From: CAWGJC01 sp965276665
Lineage (GTDB): Bacteria > Pseudomonadota > Alphaproteobacteria > Acetobacterales > Acetobacteraceae
Reading direction: 5' to 3'
NCBI GenBank assembly: GCA_965276665.1
Contig: OZ255620.1
Span: forward strand, 4,986,356 to 5,050,355
Length of the DNA: 64,000 nt
Both the position numbers and the translations under genes were made by a program. Positions 32,995-42,293 of the stretch are shown piece by piece. Under the pieces are notes generated by a model. The model saw only the letters and a program-made list of their open reading frames with translations, made no database searches and was not told the origin of the DNA. Each line of letters begins with the position of its first letter. Within the stretch, counting starts at the first letter, position 1.

Positions 32995-34364
32995 TGGCGC
33001 AACCGGACGGCAACGGCGGCGGGGGCGGAGCCAGCCTGTTCGGCGAGATCCGCCGCTTTGCCCGCACCTCCGGCGCGTTCGGCGGCATCGCCGCACGGGT
33101 CGCCGGCGAGCGGGTGTTCGGCATCCGCACCGATCGCGCGGCGCATGCCGAGGATCTGCGCGCGATCCTCGGCGGCCTGAAGGGCCCGCTGATGAAGGTC
33201 GCGCAATTCCTTTCCACCGTGCCGGACGCGCTGCCGGCGGAATATGCGGCGGAGCTCGCGGAATTGCAGTCGAACGCGCCGGCGATGGGGAGCGTCTTCG
33301 TCCGCCGCCGGATGGCGGGCGAGCTCGGCGCCGACTGGCGCTCGCGCTTCGCCTCCTTCCAGGACGTCGCGGCGGCGGCGGCGAGCCTCGGCCAGGTGCA
33401 TCGCGCCACGCTGCATGATGGCGGGGAGGTCGCGTGCAAGCTGCAATATCCTGACATGCCGAGCACGGTGGAGGCCGATCTGCGCCAGCTCCGCCTCGCG
33501 ATGGCGGTCTATCACCGCATGGACAACGCGATCCAGCAGGGGGAAATCTACAAGGAGCTGGCGGAGCGCCTGCGCGAGGAGCTCGATTATCGCCGCGAGG
33601 CCGCGCAGATGCGTCTCTACGGGCTGATGCTTGCCGGCGATCCCGGCGTGTCGGTCCCGGTGCCGGTCTCCGAGCTCTCCACCAACCGCCTGCTGACCAT
33701 GACCTGGCTCGATGGCAAGCCGCTGATGGAAAGGCTGCGCGAGGCCATGCCGCAGGAGGAGCGCGACCGCATCGCCGAATCGCTGTTCCGCGCCTGGTAC
33801 GTGCCGTTCTATCGCTACGGCGTGATCCACGGCGATCCGCATCTCGGCAATTACCAGATTCGCGCCGATAACGGTGTCAACCTGCTGGATTACGGCGCGA
33901 TCCGCGTATTCCCCGCGAAATTCGTGCGCGGCGTGATCGATCTCTACGAGAGCGTGCGGGACAATGACGATGCGCGCGCCCGCGAGGCCTATGCGAGCTG
34001 GGGCTTCACCGATCTCTCGGCCGAGAAGATGGCGGTGCTGCATCAATGGGCGCAGTTTCTCTACGAGCCGCTGCTCGACGACCGCGTGCGCCGCATCCAG
34101 GAGAGCGACGATCCGCAATTCGGCCGCGCCGTCGCTGGGGAGGTGCATGCCGGGCTCAAGCGCACCGGCGGGGTGAAGCCGCCGCGCGAATTCGTGCTGA
34201 TGGACCGCAGCGCGATCGGGCTCGGCAGCGTGTTCGTCCGGCTCGGCGCGCGGCTCAACTGGTACCGGCTGTTCCACGAGCTGGTCGCCGATTTCGACGA
34301 GGCGGCGCTGCACCAGCGCCAGCAGGCGGCGCTCGCCGAGGCGGGCGTGCCGGTTGCGGGGTAG
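32994..34364 (+). CDS. ABC1/UbiB-like atypical kinase
   Basis: A 456-residue ABC1/ADCK/UbiB family protein. The family-specific KxGQ motif appears as KVAQ (68-71), the Ala-rich nucleotide loop as AAAAASLGQVH, the VAIK-type lysine in VACKLQYP, and the catalytic HGDPHLGN and LLDYGAIR are intact. Members support ubiquinone synthesis or lipid homeostasis as ATPases or kinases. No C-terminal membrane helices are evident, unlike canonical UbiB, so it belongs to the AarF-related soluble type. Coupled to pepF upstream by a one-base overlap. Confidence 0.9.
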   Translation: MAQPDGNGGGGGASLFGEIRRFARTSGAFGGIAARVAGERVFGIRTDRAAHAEDLRAILGGLKGPLMKVAQFLSTVPDALPAEYAAELAELQSNAPAMGSVFVRRRMAGELGADWRSRFASFQDVAAAAASLGQVHRATLHDGGEVACKLQYPDMPSTVEADLRQLRLAMAVYHRMDNAIQQGEIYKELAERLREELDYRREAAQMRLYGLMLAGDPGVSVPVPVSELSTNRLLTMTWLDGKPLMERLREAMPQEERDRIAESLFRAWYVPFYRYGVIHGDPHLGNYQIRADNGVNLLDYGAIRVFPAKFVRGVIDLYESVRDNDDARAREAYASWGFTDLSAEKMAVLHQWAQFLYEPLLDDRVRRIQESDDPQFGRAVAGEVHAGLKRTGGVKPPREFVLMDRSAIGLGSVFVRLGARLNWYRLFHELVADFDEAALHQRQQAALAEAGVPVAG

Positions 34365-34436
34365 GGCCGGCCGCTTCATGCTTGCGCCGGTGGCCGGCCG
34401 AGGGTGCCCGGCCGAGCATGTGGGCGGAGGAAAGCG

Positions 34437-35633
34437 ATGAGCGACGACACGATCATGTCCCGCATCCGGGACATCCACGCCGATCTCACCGCCATCCGGC
34501 GCGACATCCACGCCCATCCCGAACTCGGCCTCGAGGAGACGCGCACCGCGGCGCTCGTGTCGGACAAGCTCCACGAATGGGGCATCGAGCATGTCGCGGG
34601 AATCGGCGGCACCGGCATCGTCGCCACCATCCGCGGCAAGCGTCCCGGGCAGCGCGCGATCGGGCTGCGCTGCGACATGGATGCGCTCAGCATCCCCGAG
34701 CAGACCGGCCTCGGCTATGCCTCCACCGAGCCTGGCAAGATGCATGCGTGCGGCCATGACGGGCACACGACGATGCTGCTCGGCGCCGCGCGCACCCTGG
34801 CGGCGGATGCGGATTTCAGCGGCACCGTCCATCTGATCTTCCAGCCGGCGGAGGAGGGCAGGGGCGGCGCGCGCGCGATGCTCGCCGACGGGCTGTTCGA
34901 CCGGTTTCCCTGCGATGCCATCTATGGAATGCACAATTGGCCCGGCCTCGCCGTCGGCAAGTTCTCGATCCGCAAGGGACCGATGATGGCGGGCGGCTGC
35001 CGCTGGACCGTCACCTTCCGCGGCAATGGCGGCCATGGCGGCGCGGCGCCGCATCTCGCGAGCGATCTCTCGGTCGTTCAGGCGCATTTCGTGCTGGCGC
35101 TGCAGACCATCGTCGGGCGCAACGTGCCGCCGCTCGATACCGCGGTGATCAGCGTCGGCTTCATCGGCGGCGGCTCGCAGCTCTCCACCAACGTCATGCC
35201 GGCGGAGATCGTCGTCGGCGGCACCGCGCGCTGCTTCACTCCGGAAATCCAGGAGATCATCGAGCGCCGGATGGACGCGCTCGCGCAGGCTCTCGCCACG
35301 ATGCATGGCGCGACGGCGGACGTGTCGATCCGCTGGGGCGTGCCGCCGACCCTCAACCATCCGGAGCAGACGGATGTCGCCGCCGGGGCGGCCGCCGCCA
35401 TCGTCGGCGCGGATGCCGTCGATACCGATGTCACGCCGACCACCGGCGGCGAGGATTTCTCCGAGATGCTGAAACTGCGGCCGGGCGCCTTCATCTTCAT
35501 CGGCAATGGCGAGGGCGGGGCGCGCGGGGCCCATGGCCTGCACACGCCGCTTTACGATTTCAACGATGCGGTGATCCCGACCGGGGTGCGCTATTGGGTG
35601 AGCCTGGTCGAGAAGGAACTTTCCCTGGCCTAG
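34437..35633 (+). CDS. M20 family amidohydrolase (hippurate hydrolase type)
   Basis: A 398-residue dizinc amidohydrolase of the M20D group (IAA-amino acid or N-acyl amino acid hydrolases). Metal ligands lie in HACGHDGHT and FQPAEEG, later in YGMHNWPG, and the last in HTPLYDFND. The dimerisation domain sits in the middle (GNGGHGGAAPHLASD). The ATG at 34437 has a strong ribosome binding site (GGAGGAAAG). It hydrolyses an amide bond of an N-acylated amino acid or related compound; the substrate is unknown. It lies 72 bp after the UbiB-like gene on the same strand. Confidence 0.92.
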   Translation: MSDDTIMSRIRDIHADLTAIRRDIHAHPELGLEETRTAALVSDKLHEWGIEHVAGIGGTGIVATIRGKRPGQRAIGLRCDMDALSIPEQTGLGYASTEPGKMHACGHDGHTTMLLGAARTLAADADFSGTVHLIFQPAEEGRGGARAMLADGLFDRFPCDAIYGMHNWPGLAVGKFSIRKGPMMAGGCRWTVTFRGNGGHGGAAPHLASDLSVVQAHFVLALQTIVGRNVPPLDTAVISVGFIGGGSQLSTNVMPAEIVVGGTARCFTPEIQEIIERRMDALAQALATMHGATADVSIRWGVPPTLNHPEQTDVAAGAAAAIVGADAVDTDVTPTTGGEDFSEMLKLRPGAFIFIGNGEGGARGAHGLHTPLYDFNDAVIPTGVRYWVSLVEKELSLA

Positions 35634-35745
35634 AGGCGGAAACCAGGGCCGGCGCGCCCATCCGCGGCTTGGAGAAAATCCCTGGCCCCGCTACTGTGCC
35701 GGGCGCAACCGAGCGAGTTGCGGCGGTGGCCGGGGTCGGGGCGGG

Positions 35746-36498
35746 ATGAAGGACTACACCTTCCAGGTTGATACCGAGCTCGACCGCGAGTCGCTGAAAG
35801 CGACGCTCTCGCCCTATCGGCCGTTCCGCGTCGATGTCGGGTTCAGCAACGGGTTCCGCACGCGGGAATTCGGCGATGACGTGAAATACGCGACCGCCGA
35901 ACCGCTGGCGAAACTGCATTATTTCGCCGACGCGATCGCCGTCAGCCGCACCACAAGGCTGCTCGATATCGGCAGCCATCTCGGCTATTACGGCCATCAT
36001 TTCCTGCGGGCTGGAATCGCGCGCTATGTCGGCGTCGAAACCGATCCCCGCATCTTCGGCTGCGCGACCTTCCTGCAATTTCTCTCGCCGGCGCTGCGCG
36101 GGCGGATGCGTTTTCACAATCTCGATTTCGCAACACTCGCCGCGCTCGAGACATTGCGCCCGGACGGCCCGTTCGACGTGCTGCTCTCGCTCGCCTCGCT
36201 CAACAACATGCTCTCTCTGACCGCGGCGCTCACCAACATGGCGGAGCTGCTGGCCCCCGGTGGCGCGCTGGTGCTCGAATATCTCGCGCACGATACGGAG
36301 GAGGCGCTCTGCACCTTCCATCCGAAAGGCTATCGCGGCGACACCACGCTCTACTGGATCGTCTCGCAGAGTTTTGTCGACGGCTTCCTGCGCCTGCATG
36401 GCATCACCCGCACACGCAGCTTGCTCGAATGGGAAAACGAGGAGGCGATCGGCGCCGGGCGCAAAAAGCTCATGGCGCTCTACAGCAAGGAAGCCTGA
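35746..36498 (+). CDS. SAM-dependent methyltransferase
   Basis: A 250-residue class I methyltransferase. Motif I is LLDIGSHLGYYGHHF (about residues 72-86), the acidic residue after strand 2 lies in YVGVETDPR, and the motif IV region is FDVLLSLASLNNM. The target cannot be deduced. It is the first gene of a tight plus-strand unit with an alpha/beta hydrolase (4-bp gap) and a sulfotransferase (4-bp overlap), which suggests the three modify one product, perhaps a glycan, lipid or small metabolite. Confidence 0.82.
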   Translation: MKDYTFQVDTELDRESLKATLSPYRPFRVDVGFSNGFRTREFGDDVKYATAEPLAKLHYFADAIAVSRTTRLLDIGSHLGYYGHHFLRAGIARYVGVETDPRIFGCATFLQFLSPALRGRMRFHNLDFATLAALETLRPDGPFDVLLSLASLNNMLSLTAALTNMAELLAPGGALVLEYLAHDTEEALCTFHPKGYRGDTTLYWIVSQSFVDGFLRLHGITRTRSLLEWENEEAIGAGRKKLMALYSKEA

Positions 36499-36502
36499 CC
36501 CA

Positions 36503-38233
36503 GTGCGCCTTTCCGAGCCCGAGACTCCGCTCGCCCCGGTTCCGGCCGCCGAGATGCTGGGCCATGTGCGGCCGCGCCGGCAATTCGCCGTGCGCTACAC
36601 CGGATCGGAGGCATGCGCCGCCGGCGACATCGAGGAATACCATATCTCGGGCGCGATGGTCGACGGGACGGAGACATTCGTCTCGCTTCGCCTGCTGGTT
36701 ACCGCGCCCGACCAGAAGCGGCTGGTCTTCTCGCTGCCCGGCGGGGCCGGCGCGTTCCGCGACACCACGCTCGCCTGGCTCGGCCAAACCTTCGGCGGCA
36801 ATCACGCCGCGGTCGACTGGATCGGCCGCGGCCGGTCGCCGGGCCACGATACGGTGACCTGCCGCTACGACCCGATCTGGCTCGACGCGGACAGCTACCG
36901 CGACGCCTATCTGTTCCACAACATCGCCGCCATCTGGGCCGCGTTCGACTGGCTGCACGGTCTCGGCTTCGTGCCCGATAGGGTGGTGGGCGGCAGCTGG
37001 GGCGGCGTCTATTCCCTGCTGCTCGGCGCGCTCGATCGGCGCGTCGCGCATGTCTATTCGACCTTCGGCTGCGGCGGTTTCTCGATCCCCGGCATCGAGA
37101 AGCGCAGCATGTGGGACGCGGCGCTGCAGCAGATGGGACCGGCGCGCGCGGGAGAATGGTTCCGCGCCTTCGACCCGCTGCTGCGCGCAGGCGACATTCG
37201 CGCGAGCGTCTATTTCGAGACGGCGACAAACGACAAGTTCTTCTCGCTCGACATGGCGACGGCGACCTGGGAGGCGCTGCCGAACCGGCTTTTCCTCGCC
37301 TTAAGGCACAACCAGGACCACACGATGCGGCCTTTCGGTCCGCAATCCTATGCATTGGCGGCGATTGAACAGGAGGGTGGTGCGGCTTCCCTCGCGCCGG
37401 GGCGCGCGATGAGCCGGAAGCGCGGTACGGTCGCGGTCAACGGCCAAGCGATGCACTGGCTGCTCTCCGAGGAGGAGGTCGCGAGCACGGCGCTCGCCGC
37501 GTCCGAGCAATGGGCGGATCGCGGCGACATGAGCCGTGCCTGGAACCTCTACGCGCCGGCCGCGCATTACGCCGGCATCGCGGAATTCCCGCTGACGACC
37601 ACGGATCCGGACGCCGCCGCGCTCTGCTACCTCACCCGGACCTTCTCCGCCGGAGGCCATTTGCTGCACGCGGCAAGCGCGCTGCACCGGCCGTGCCTCC
37701 GTCACAGCGCGGACGGCGAGACCTATCGCGACCTGCTGCCCGCGCCCGACGCGGATCCCTGGGACGCGCCGATCGGCGACAAGGCGAGCCCGCCGATCAC
37801 GCGGCACGCCGATGCCGGCGGCAGCGCGTTCCGGTTCGGCTTCACCGCCAATCGACGCGACCGGGTGATCCGTTTCGGCCTGCATCCCTGGCGGTTGGCG
37901 CCCGGCTGGAGCACCATTGACGTGTTCTGCGCGGAAGGATGCTGCGGCCCTGACGGGCTCGCACTGTTCCTCTCCTGCCGCTACAACCGGCTCGATGAAA
38001 TCAGCGTCGCGCAGAGTTTTGCCTCCGCCCTGCGGCGGAATGAGCAGGGCAGCGTCGTCTTTCGCTTCGCGCGCGCGGATTTCGTGCCGTCCGTCGTCAT
38101 CGAGCAGCGTTTCGGCCCGATCGGATTGCCCGATGCGACGTCCGTGCTCGACCGTTTCGATGCGATCGGCCTCACCGATCCCGACGGTGCCTGCAGCGGT
38201 GATTTTCTGCTTCGCCGGATCATGATCGCATGA
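36503..38233 (+). CDS. Large alpha/beta hydrolase of unknown specificity
   Basis: A 576-residue protein starting at the GTG at 36503, preceded by AAGGAAG and closely following the methyltransferase stop. Residues about 60-300 form an alpha/beta hydrolase domain with the nucleophile elbow GGSWGG (Ser165), a likely acid in TNDKFF and His in NQDHTM. The last 250 residues form a second region, probably beta-rich (GSAFRFGFTANRRDRVIRFGLH), that I do not recognise. It resembles acetylxylan-esterase or peptidase-like hydrolases only at the motif level. No signal peptide. Overlaps the sulfotransferase gene by 4 bp. Confidence 0.72.
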   Translation: MRLSEPETPLAPVPAAEMLGHVRPRRQFAVRYTGSEACAAGDIEEYHISGAMVDGTETFVSLRLLVTAPDQKRLVFSLPGGAGAFRDTTLAWLGQTFGGNHAAVDWIGRGRSPGHDTVTCRYDPIWLDADSYRDAYLFHNIAAIWAAFDWLHGLGFVPDRVVGGSWGGVYSLLLGALDRRVAHVYSTFGCGGFSIPGIEKRSMWDAALQQMGPARAGEWFRAFDPLLRAGDIRASVYFETATNDKFFSLDMATATWEALPNRLFLALRHNQDHTMRPFGPQSYALAAIEQEGGAASLAPGRAMSRKRGTVAVNGQAMHWLLSEEEVASTALAASEQWADRGDMSRAWNLYAPAAHYAGIAEFPLTTTDPDAAALCYLTRTFSAGGHLLHAASALHRPCLRHSADGETYRDLLPAPDADPWDAPIGDKASPPITRHADAGGSAFRFGFTANRRDRVIRFGLHPWRLAPGWSTIDVFCAEGCCGPDGLALFLSCRYNRLDEISVAQSFASALRRNEQGSVVFRFARADFVPSVVIEQRFGPIGLPDATSVLDRFDAIGLTDPDGACSGDFLLRRIMIA

Positions 38234-39039
38234 GCGAGACTCCAGGCGGGGCAGGGCCGGTTTTCGTCGTCGGCTGCCCGCGCTCCGGCACCAGCGCGCT
38301 GAGCTGGGCGATCGCGGCGCAGCCCGGCTACTGGACCTCGGCGGAGACGCATTTTTTCTATTATCTGCTGCGCGAGACCGCACCCTCGATCGCGAGCGCG
38401 TTCAAGGCATCCGCAGAAACCGGCTCCTGGCTCGAGAAACATGGCGTGTCCTATAGGGAATTCCTGCAGCATGTCGGCCACGGGCTCGACCGGTTGATGC
38501 TGTCGCGCTCGGACGGGATGCAGTGGATCGACGGCTCGCCGGAAAACGCGCTGGTGGCCGAGGAGCTGCTTGCAATGTTTCCGACCGCCCAGATGTTCTG
38601 CGTGGTGCGAAACCCGCACGCCGTCTGCCGCTCGATGCTGGTGTCCGGCTTCGCAACACCCTGGGCGTCCGACATCGACGAGGCGATCTCCACCTGGTCG
38701 CATTACGCGCGCGCCGCGCTCGCGCTGACGGCCGAGCACGCCGGACGCGTCACCCGCATCCGCCAGGAGGATATGCAATCCGCGCCGCTCGCGGTGGCGA
38801 GCGCCATCGCCGGTCGTCTCCGCCTCGCGGATGCGTCCGCGATCGGAGATTTTCTCGCGACCCGTCGCGTCAACAGCAGTTTCGATAAATCGGGCTACGC
38901 GCCCGGCGGCCCGCAGCGCGAGGCGGTCAGCAATGCGCTCTCGCCCGAAGCGTTCGAGGCGAGCTATGGCGACAAGCTGCGCGCCGCCACCGCGACCCTT
39001 GCCGAGGAGCTCGGCTACGGCGCGCGTTCGGCCGCCTAG
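38230..39039 (+). CDS. PAPS-dependent sulfotransferase family protein
   Basis: A 269-residue sulfotransferase-fold protein. The 5'-phosphosulfate loop is VGCPRSGTSAL (15-25) and the 3'-phosphate-binding segment is VVRNPHAVCRSML. These match the bacterial Sulfotransfer_3 group, which transfers sulfate from PAPS to carbohydrates or small molecules. The start overlaps the hydrolase stop (ATGA). No PAPS-synthesis genes are in the window. As the last gene of the three-gene unit, it implies a sulfated end product, which is unusual for this kind of bacterium. Confidence 0.83.
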   Translation: MSETPGGAGPVFVVGCPRSGTSALSWAIAAQPGYWTSAETHFFYYLLRETAPSIASAFKASAETGSWLEKHGVSYREFLQHVGHGLDRLMLSRSDGMQWIDGSPENALVAEELLAMFPTAQMFCVVRNPHAVCRSMLVSGFATPWASDIDEAISTWSHYARAALALTAEHAGRVTRIRQEDMQSAPLAVASAIAGRLRLADASAIGDFLATRRVNSSFDKSGYAPGGPQREAVSNALSPEAFEASYGDKLRAATATLAEELGYGARSAA

Positions 39040-39226
39040 ACGAGATTCCCGTCGCTATCCTTGACCTGCCGCGAGGTATGGCGGAACACCCGCATCTTTC
39101 ACATCCGCGATCCGCATGTCGTTCTCACCCGTCATGTTCGCGCCCGTTGTTCGCCGCGACGTCCTGTGGAAGGATCGGATCGGGATGCGGGCCGAAGTCA
39201 AGACCCGCGCAGGCGCAGGAGGGCGG

Positions 39227-40204
39227 ATGCAGCTCGGCACGCAGATCAAGCCACGTGACGACGATGATTACCGCGTCTGGGCGCAGCTCGGCGTCAATCA
39301 CGTCTGTGTCGATCCGCCCGGCAACCCGCATGACTGGACGCAGGACGTGCTCGAGCGGGAGCGCGATCGCGCGACGCAATTCGGCCTCACCCTCGAGATG
39401 GTGCAGCTTCCGCTCTCGTCGCGGCCGATCGAGGAGCAGGCGAGCCAGCACATCCTGACCGCGCGCGACCCGGAGCGGCAGCGCGAGATCGACAGCATTT
39501 GCCGGCTGATCGAGCGCATCGGAGCGGCCGGCATCCCGGCGGCGAAATATAACCTCAACATCATCGGTATCCCGCGCACGCCGCCCGAGCCCGGCCGCGG
39601 CGGCTCGCGCAACGCCGCCTTCCGCTGGGAACTCGCCGATCACGACGCGCCGCCCGGCCTCGCCGGCACGGTGAGCGAGGAGGAGAACTGGGAGCGGATC
39701 GACCGGTTTCTCGCCGCCGTGGTTCCGGTGGCGGAATCCGCCCGCGTGCGCCTCGCCTGCCACCCGCATGATCCCTATACGCCGCCCGGCTATCGCGGCG
39801 TCACCCGGGTGCTCGGCACGGTGGACGGTCTCAAGCGCTTCGTGCAGATGCATGAAAGTCCTTACCACGGCTTGAATTTCTGCCAAGGGACGGTGGGCGA
39901 GATGCTCGACGATCCCGGCCGCGAGATCGACGACGTCATCCGCTGGTTCGGCACGCGGGGAAAGTTGTTCAACGTGCATTTCCGCAATATCCGCGGCCGC
40001 AAGCTCGACTTCATGGAGGTGTTTCCCGACGAGGGCGACATGGACATGGCGCGCTCGCTGCGGACCTACCGGGAGGTCGGCTACCAGTACATGCTGATGC
40101 CGGACCATGTGCCGCATATCGACGGACCCGACCCCTCCGGCACCGCTTTCGCCTTCTGTTACGGCTATATTCGCGGCCTGCTCGACGCGACGCGCGCAAA
40201 ATAG
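39227..40204 (+). CDS. UxuA-like mannonate dehydratase family protein
   Basis: A 325-residue TIM-barrel protein of the UxuA family, recognised by ACHPHDPYTPPGYRGV, GLNFCQGTVGEM, NVHFRNIRG and the end FCYGYIRGLLDA. UxuA dehydrates D-mannonate to 2-keto-3-deoxygluconate; paralogues act on other sugar acids. I chose the ATG at 39227, with GGAGGG just before it; the longer frame upstream has no homology. It starts the sugar-acid locus. The following gene, an importer binding protein, is 190 bp away with a palindromic operator between. The gap before this gene (39040-39226) shows nothing else. Confidence 0.85.
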   Translation: MQLGTQIKPRDDDDYRVWAQLGVNHVCVDPPGNPHDWTQDVLERERDRATQFGLTLEMVQLPLSSRPIEEQASQHILTARDPERQREIDSICRLIERIGAAGIPAAKYNLNIIGIPRTPPEPGRGGSRNAAFRWELADHDAPPGLAGTVSEEENWERIDRFLAAVVPVAESARVRLACHPHDPYTPPGYRGVTRVLGTVDGLKRFVQMHESPYHGLNFCQGTVGEMLDDPGREIDDVIRWFGTRGKLFNVHFRNIRGRKLDFMEVFPDEGDMDMARSLRTYREVGYQYMLMPDHVPHIDGPDPSGTAFAFCYGYIRGLLDATRAK

Positions 40205-40307
40205 GTCAGGCGGCGGCCGCGTTTCGGAAAGGCGCCGTCCGGCAGGCCGGCCCGCCGCCGCCGCCCTGCTTGACGGTCATGGCGGCATGGTGACACTGTC
40301 CCGTGCG

Positions 40308-40323
40308 CTTGTCATATGACAAG
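40308..40323. promoter_or_regulatory. 16-bp palindrome, probable operator of the sugar-acid importer
   Basis: CTTGTCATATGACAAG is a perfect 16-bp palindrome placed 71 bp upstream of the binding-protein start in the longest gap of the locus. Its TTGT...ACAA form resembles operators of GntR-family (FadR/FCD subgroup) regulators, which often control sugar-acid operons. No regulator gene is in the window. The palindrome and its position are directly visible; the regulator type is inference. Confidence 0.6.
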
Positions 40324-40394
40324 GCTCGAAAAAACGGTCCGCACCAAAGAACGGGCCGATCGTCATCGCCGGCCGCGATGCGGGAGGACACAGC

Positions 40395-42290
40395 ATGAGG
40401 CGACTGCTTCTCGCGGCATTAATATGCCTGCCGGTCGCGGCTTACGCGGCGGATTACCACGAAGCCCCCGCGCTCGACGCGCTCGTCTCGGCGAACAAGC
40501 TTCCGCCGGTCGCGCAGCGCCTGCCTGATCAACCTGCGGTGGTCAAACCCGTGCAGTCGATCGGCCGGTACGGCGGCACGCTGCGCACGGCGCTCCGCGG
40601 CGACGCGGACCACAACGCGATCCTGCGCATCATCGGCAATGAAGGGCTGACGCGCTGGTCGCCCGACTTCACCACCGTGCTGCCGAACGTCGCGGAAAGC
40701 TGGACCCGCAACGAGGACGCGACCGAATACACGTTCAAGCTCTACAAAGGCATGAAATGGTCGGACGGCCAGCCGTTCACTGCCGACGACGTCCTGTTCT
40801 TCGTCAACGACCTGCTGCCCGACCCGCAATTCTTCGACGCGCCGCCGTCGCAATACGTGATCAACGGCAAGCCGATGCGCGCCGAGAAGATCGACGACCA
40901 GACGGTGAAGTTCATCTTCGCCGGCCCCTATCTGCAATTCCCGCAAGTGCTGGCGACGCCGCTCGGCCAGCATCCGGTGCTCTACGCCAAGCATTACTGC
41001 GCGCAGTTTACGCGGAAATACAATCCGAGCGTGCAGGCGCTGGTGAAGCAATCCGGCCAGCCCGACTGGCCCACCCTGTTCCGCCAGAAATGCGGCGATA
41101 TCGAGATCCCGTCGCGCTGGAGCAATCCGGCGCGCCCGGTGCTCGACCCGTGGGTGATCAGCACGCCCTATACCGGCACCGCGACAGAGGTGGTGCTGAG
41201 GCGCAATCCGTATTTCTGGCAGGTCGACCCCTCCGGCAACCAGCTTCCCTATATCGACACCGTCAATATGAAGGTGATTTCGGATATCCAGTCGATCGTG
41301 CTGGCCTCGATCAACGGCCAGCTCGACCTGATGGTCCGGCACATCAACACGATCAACAACAAGCCGGTGCTGGCGCAGCATATGGCGCAGGGCGGCTACG
41401 TGCTGCAGACGCTGACCTCGTCGGACGTGTCGGCGGCAGGGATGTTCTTCAACCAGACGGACAAGAACCCGAAGCTGCTGCCGTTGATGACGAACCATGA
41501 TTTCCGCGAGGCGATGTCGCTCGCCACCGATCGCGACGAGATCAACGACATCGTCTTCCTCGGCCAGAGCACGCCCTGGCAGATGAGCCCGCTGCCGCAG
41601 GACAAGTTCTACAACAAGCAGTTGGCGACGCAGTATTTGCAGCACGACCCGGATCAGGCGAATAAGATCCTCGACCGGCTCGGGCTGACCAAGCGCGACG
41701 GCAACGGCTTCCGCCTCTACCCTGATGGCAGCAAGGTGTTTCTCACCGCCGATGTGATGGTGACCGATCCATCCTCGATCGACGTGCTCGAGCTCGTCAA
41801 GAAGCAATGGGCCACGGTCGGCATTGATCTCGGCATCAACACGATGGAGCGGTCGCTGTTCTACGAACGCGGGCAGAACAACGATTATGATATCGACGTG
41901 ATGGCGCTGCCGGGCGGCCTGCAGCCGCAGACCGATCCGCGCGCCTGGCTCTCCGTCCACACGCTCGATTCGCGACAGAGCCTGCCCTGGGTCCGCTGGT
42001 ATGCCAGCGGTGGCAAGAGCGGCATCGCGCCCTCGCCCAGCATGCAGCAGCGGCTCAAACTCTGGGATCAATGGAAGCAGGCGGCGGATGACAATCAGGC
42101 GGACGCGCTGTTCCGCCAGATTCTGCAATCGGCCGCCGATGCGTTCGAGGTCGTCGGCATCGAGCAGGGGCTCACCACCTTCGGCATCCGCAGCAAGAAG
42201 CTGATGAACGTGCCCGACAGCATGCCGAACGGCTGGACCTACCCGACCCCGGCGCCGACCTTGCCGCAACAATATTACTTCGCGCCGTAA
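40395..42290 (+). CDS. Peptide-type ABC importer substrate-binding protein
   Basis: A 631-residue periplasmic binding protein of the SBP_bac_5 family with a signal peptide (LLLAALICLPVAAYA, cut near residue 19). Family features are WTRNEDATEYTFKLYKGMKWSDGQPFTADDV, the hydrophobic core near NGQLDLM, and MSLATDRDEINDIVF. It is longer than ordinary DppA (about 535 residues), like binding proteins that serve oligosaccharides or sugar-acid conjugates. It is the first gene of a full importer operon (binding protein, two permeases, fused ATPase) placed among sugar-acid enzymes, so uptake of a sugar-acid oligomer or glycoside is more likely than peptides. Confidence 0.9.
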   Translation: MRRLLLAALICLPVAAYAADYHEAPALDALVSANKLPPVAQRLPDQPAVVKPVQSIGRYGGTLRTALRGDADHNAILRIIGNEGLTRWSPDFTTVLPNVAESWTRNEDATEYTFKLYKGMKWSDGQPFTADDVLFFVNDLLPDPQFFDAPPSQYVINGKPMRAEKIDDQTVKFIFAGPYLQFPQVLATPLGQHPVLYAKHYCAQFTRKYNPSVQALVKQSGQPDWPTLFRQKCGDIEIPSRWSNPARPVLDPWVISTPYTGTATEVVLRRNPYFWQVDPSGNQLPYIDTVNMKVISDIQSIVLASINGQLDLMVRHINTINNKPVLAQHMAQGGYVLQTLTSSDVSAAGMFFNQTDKNPKLLPLMTNHDFREAMSLATDRDEINDIVFLGQSTPWQMSPLPQDKFYNKQLATQYLQHDPDQANKILDRLGLTKRDGNGFRLYPDGSKVFLTADVMVTDPSSIDVLELVKKQWATVGIDLGINTMERSLFYERGQNNDYDIDVMALPGGLQPQTDPRAWLSVHTLDSRQSLPWVRWYASGGKSGIAPSPSMQQRLKLWDQWKQAADDNQADALFRQILQSAADAFEVVGIEQGLTTFGIRSKKLMNVPDSMPNGWTYPTPAPTLPQQYYFAP

Positions 42291-42293
42291 ACC

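Noticed and set aside
32820..35543. A 907-codon open frame on the minus strand across pepF, the UbiB-like gene and the amidohydrolase gene
   Set aside because: Long antisense frames are common at this GC content. The plus-strand genes have clear motifs; the antisense product has none and is compositionally odd.
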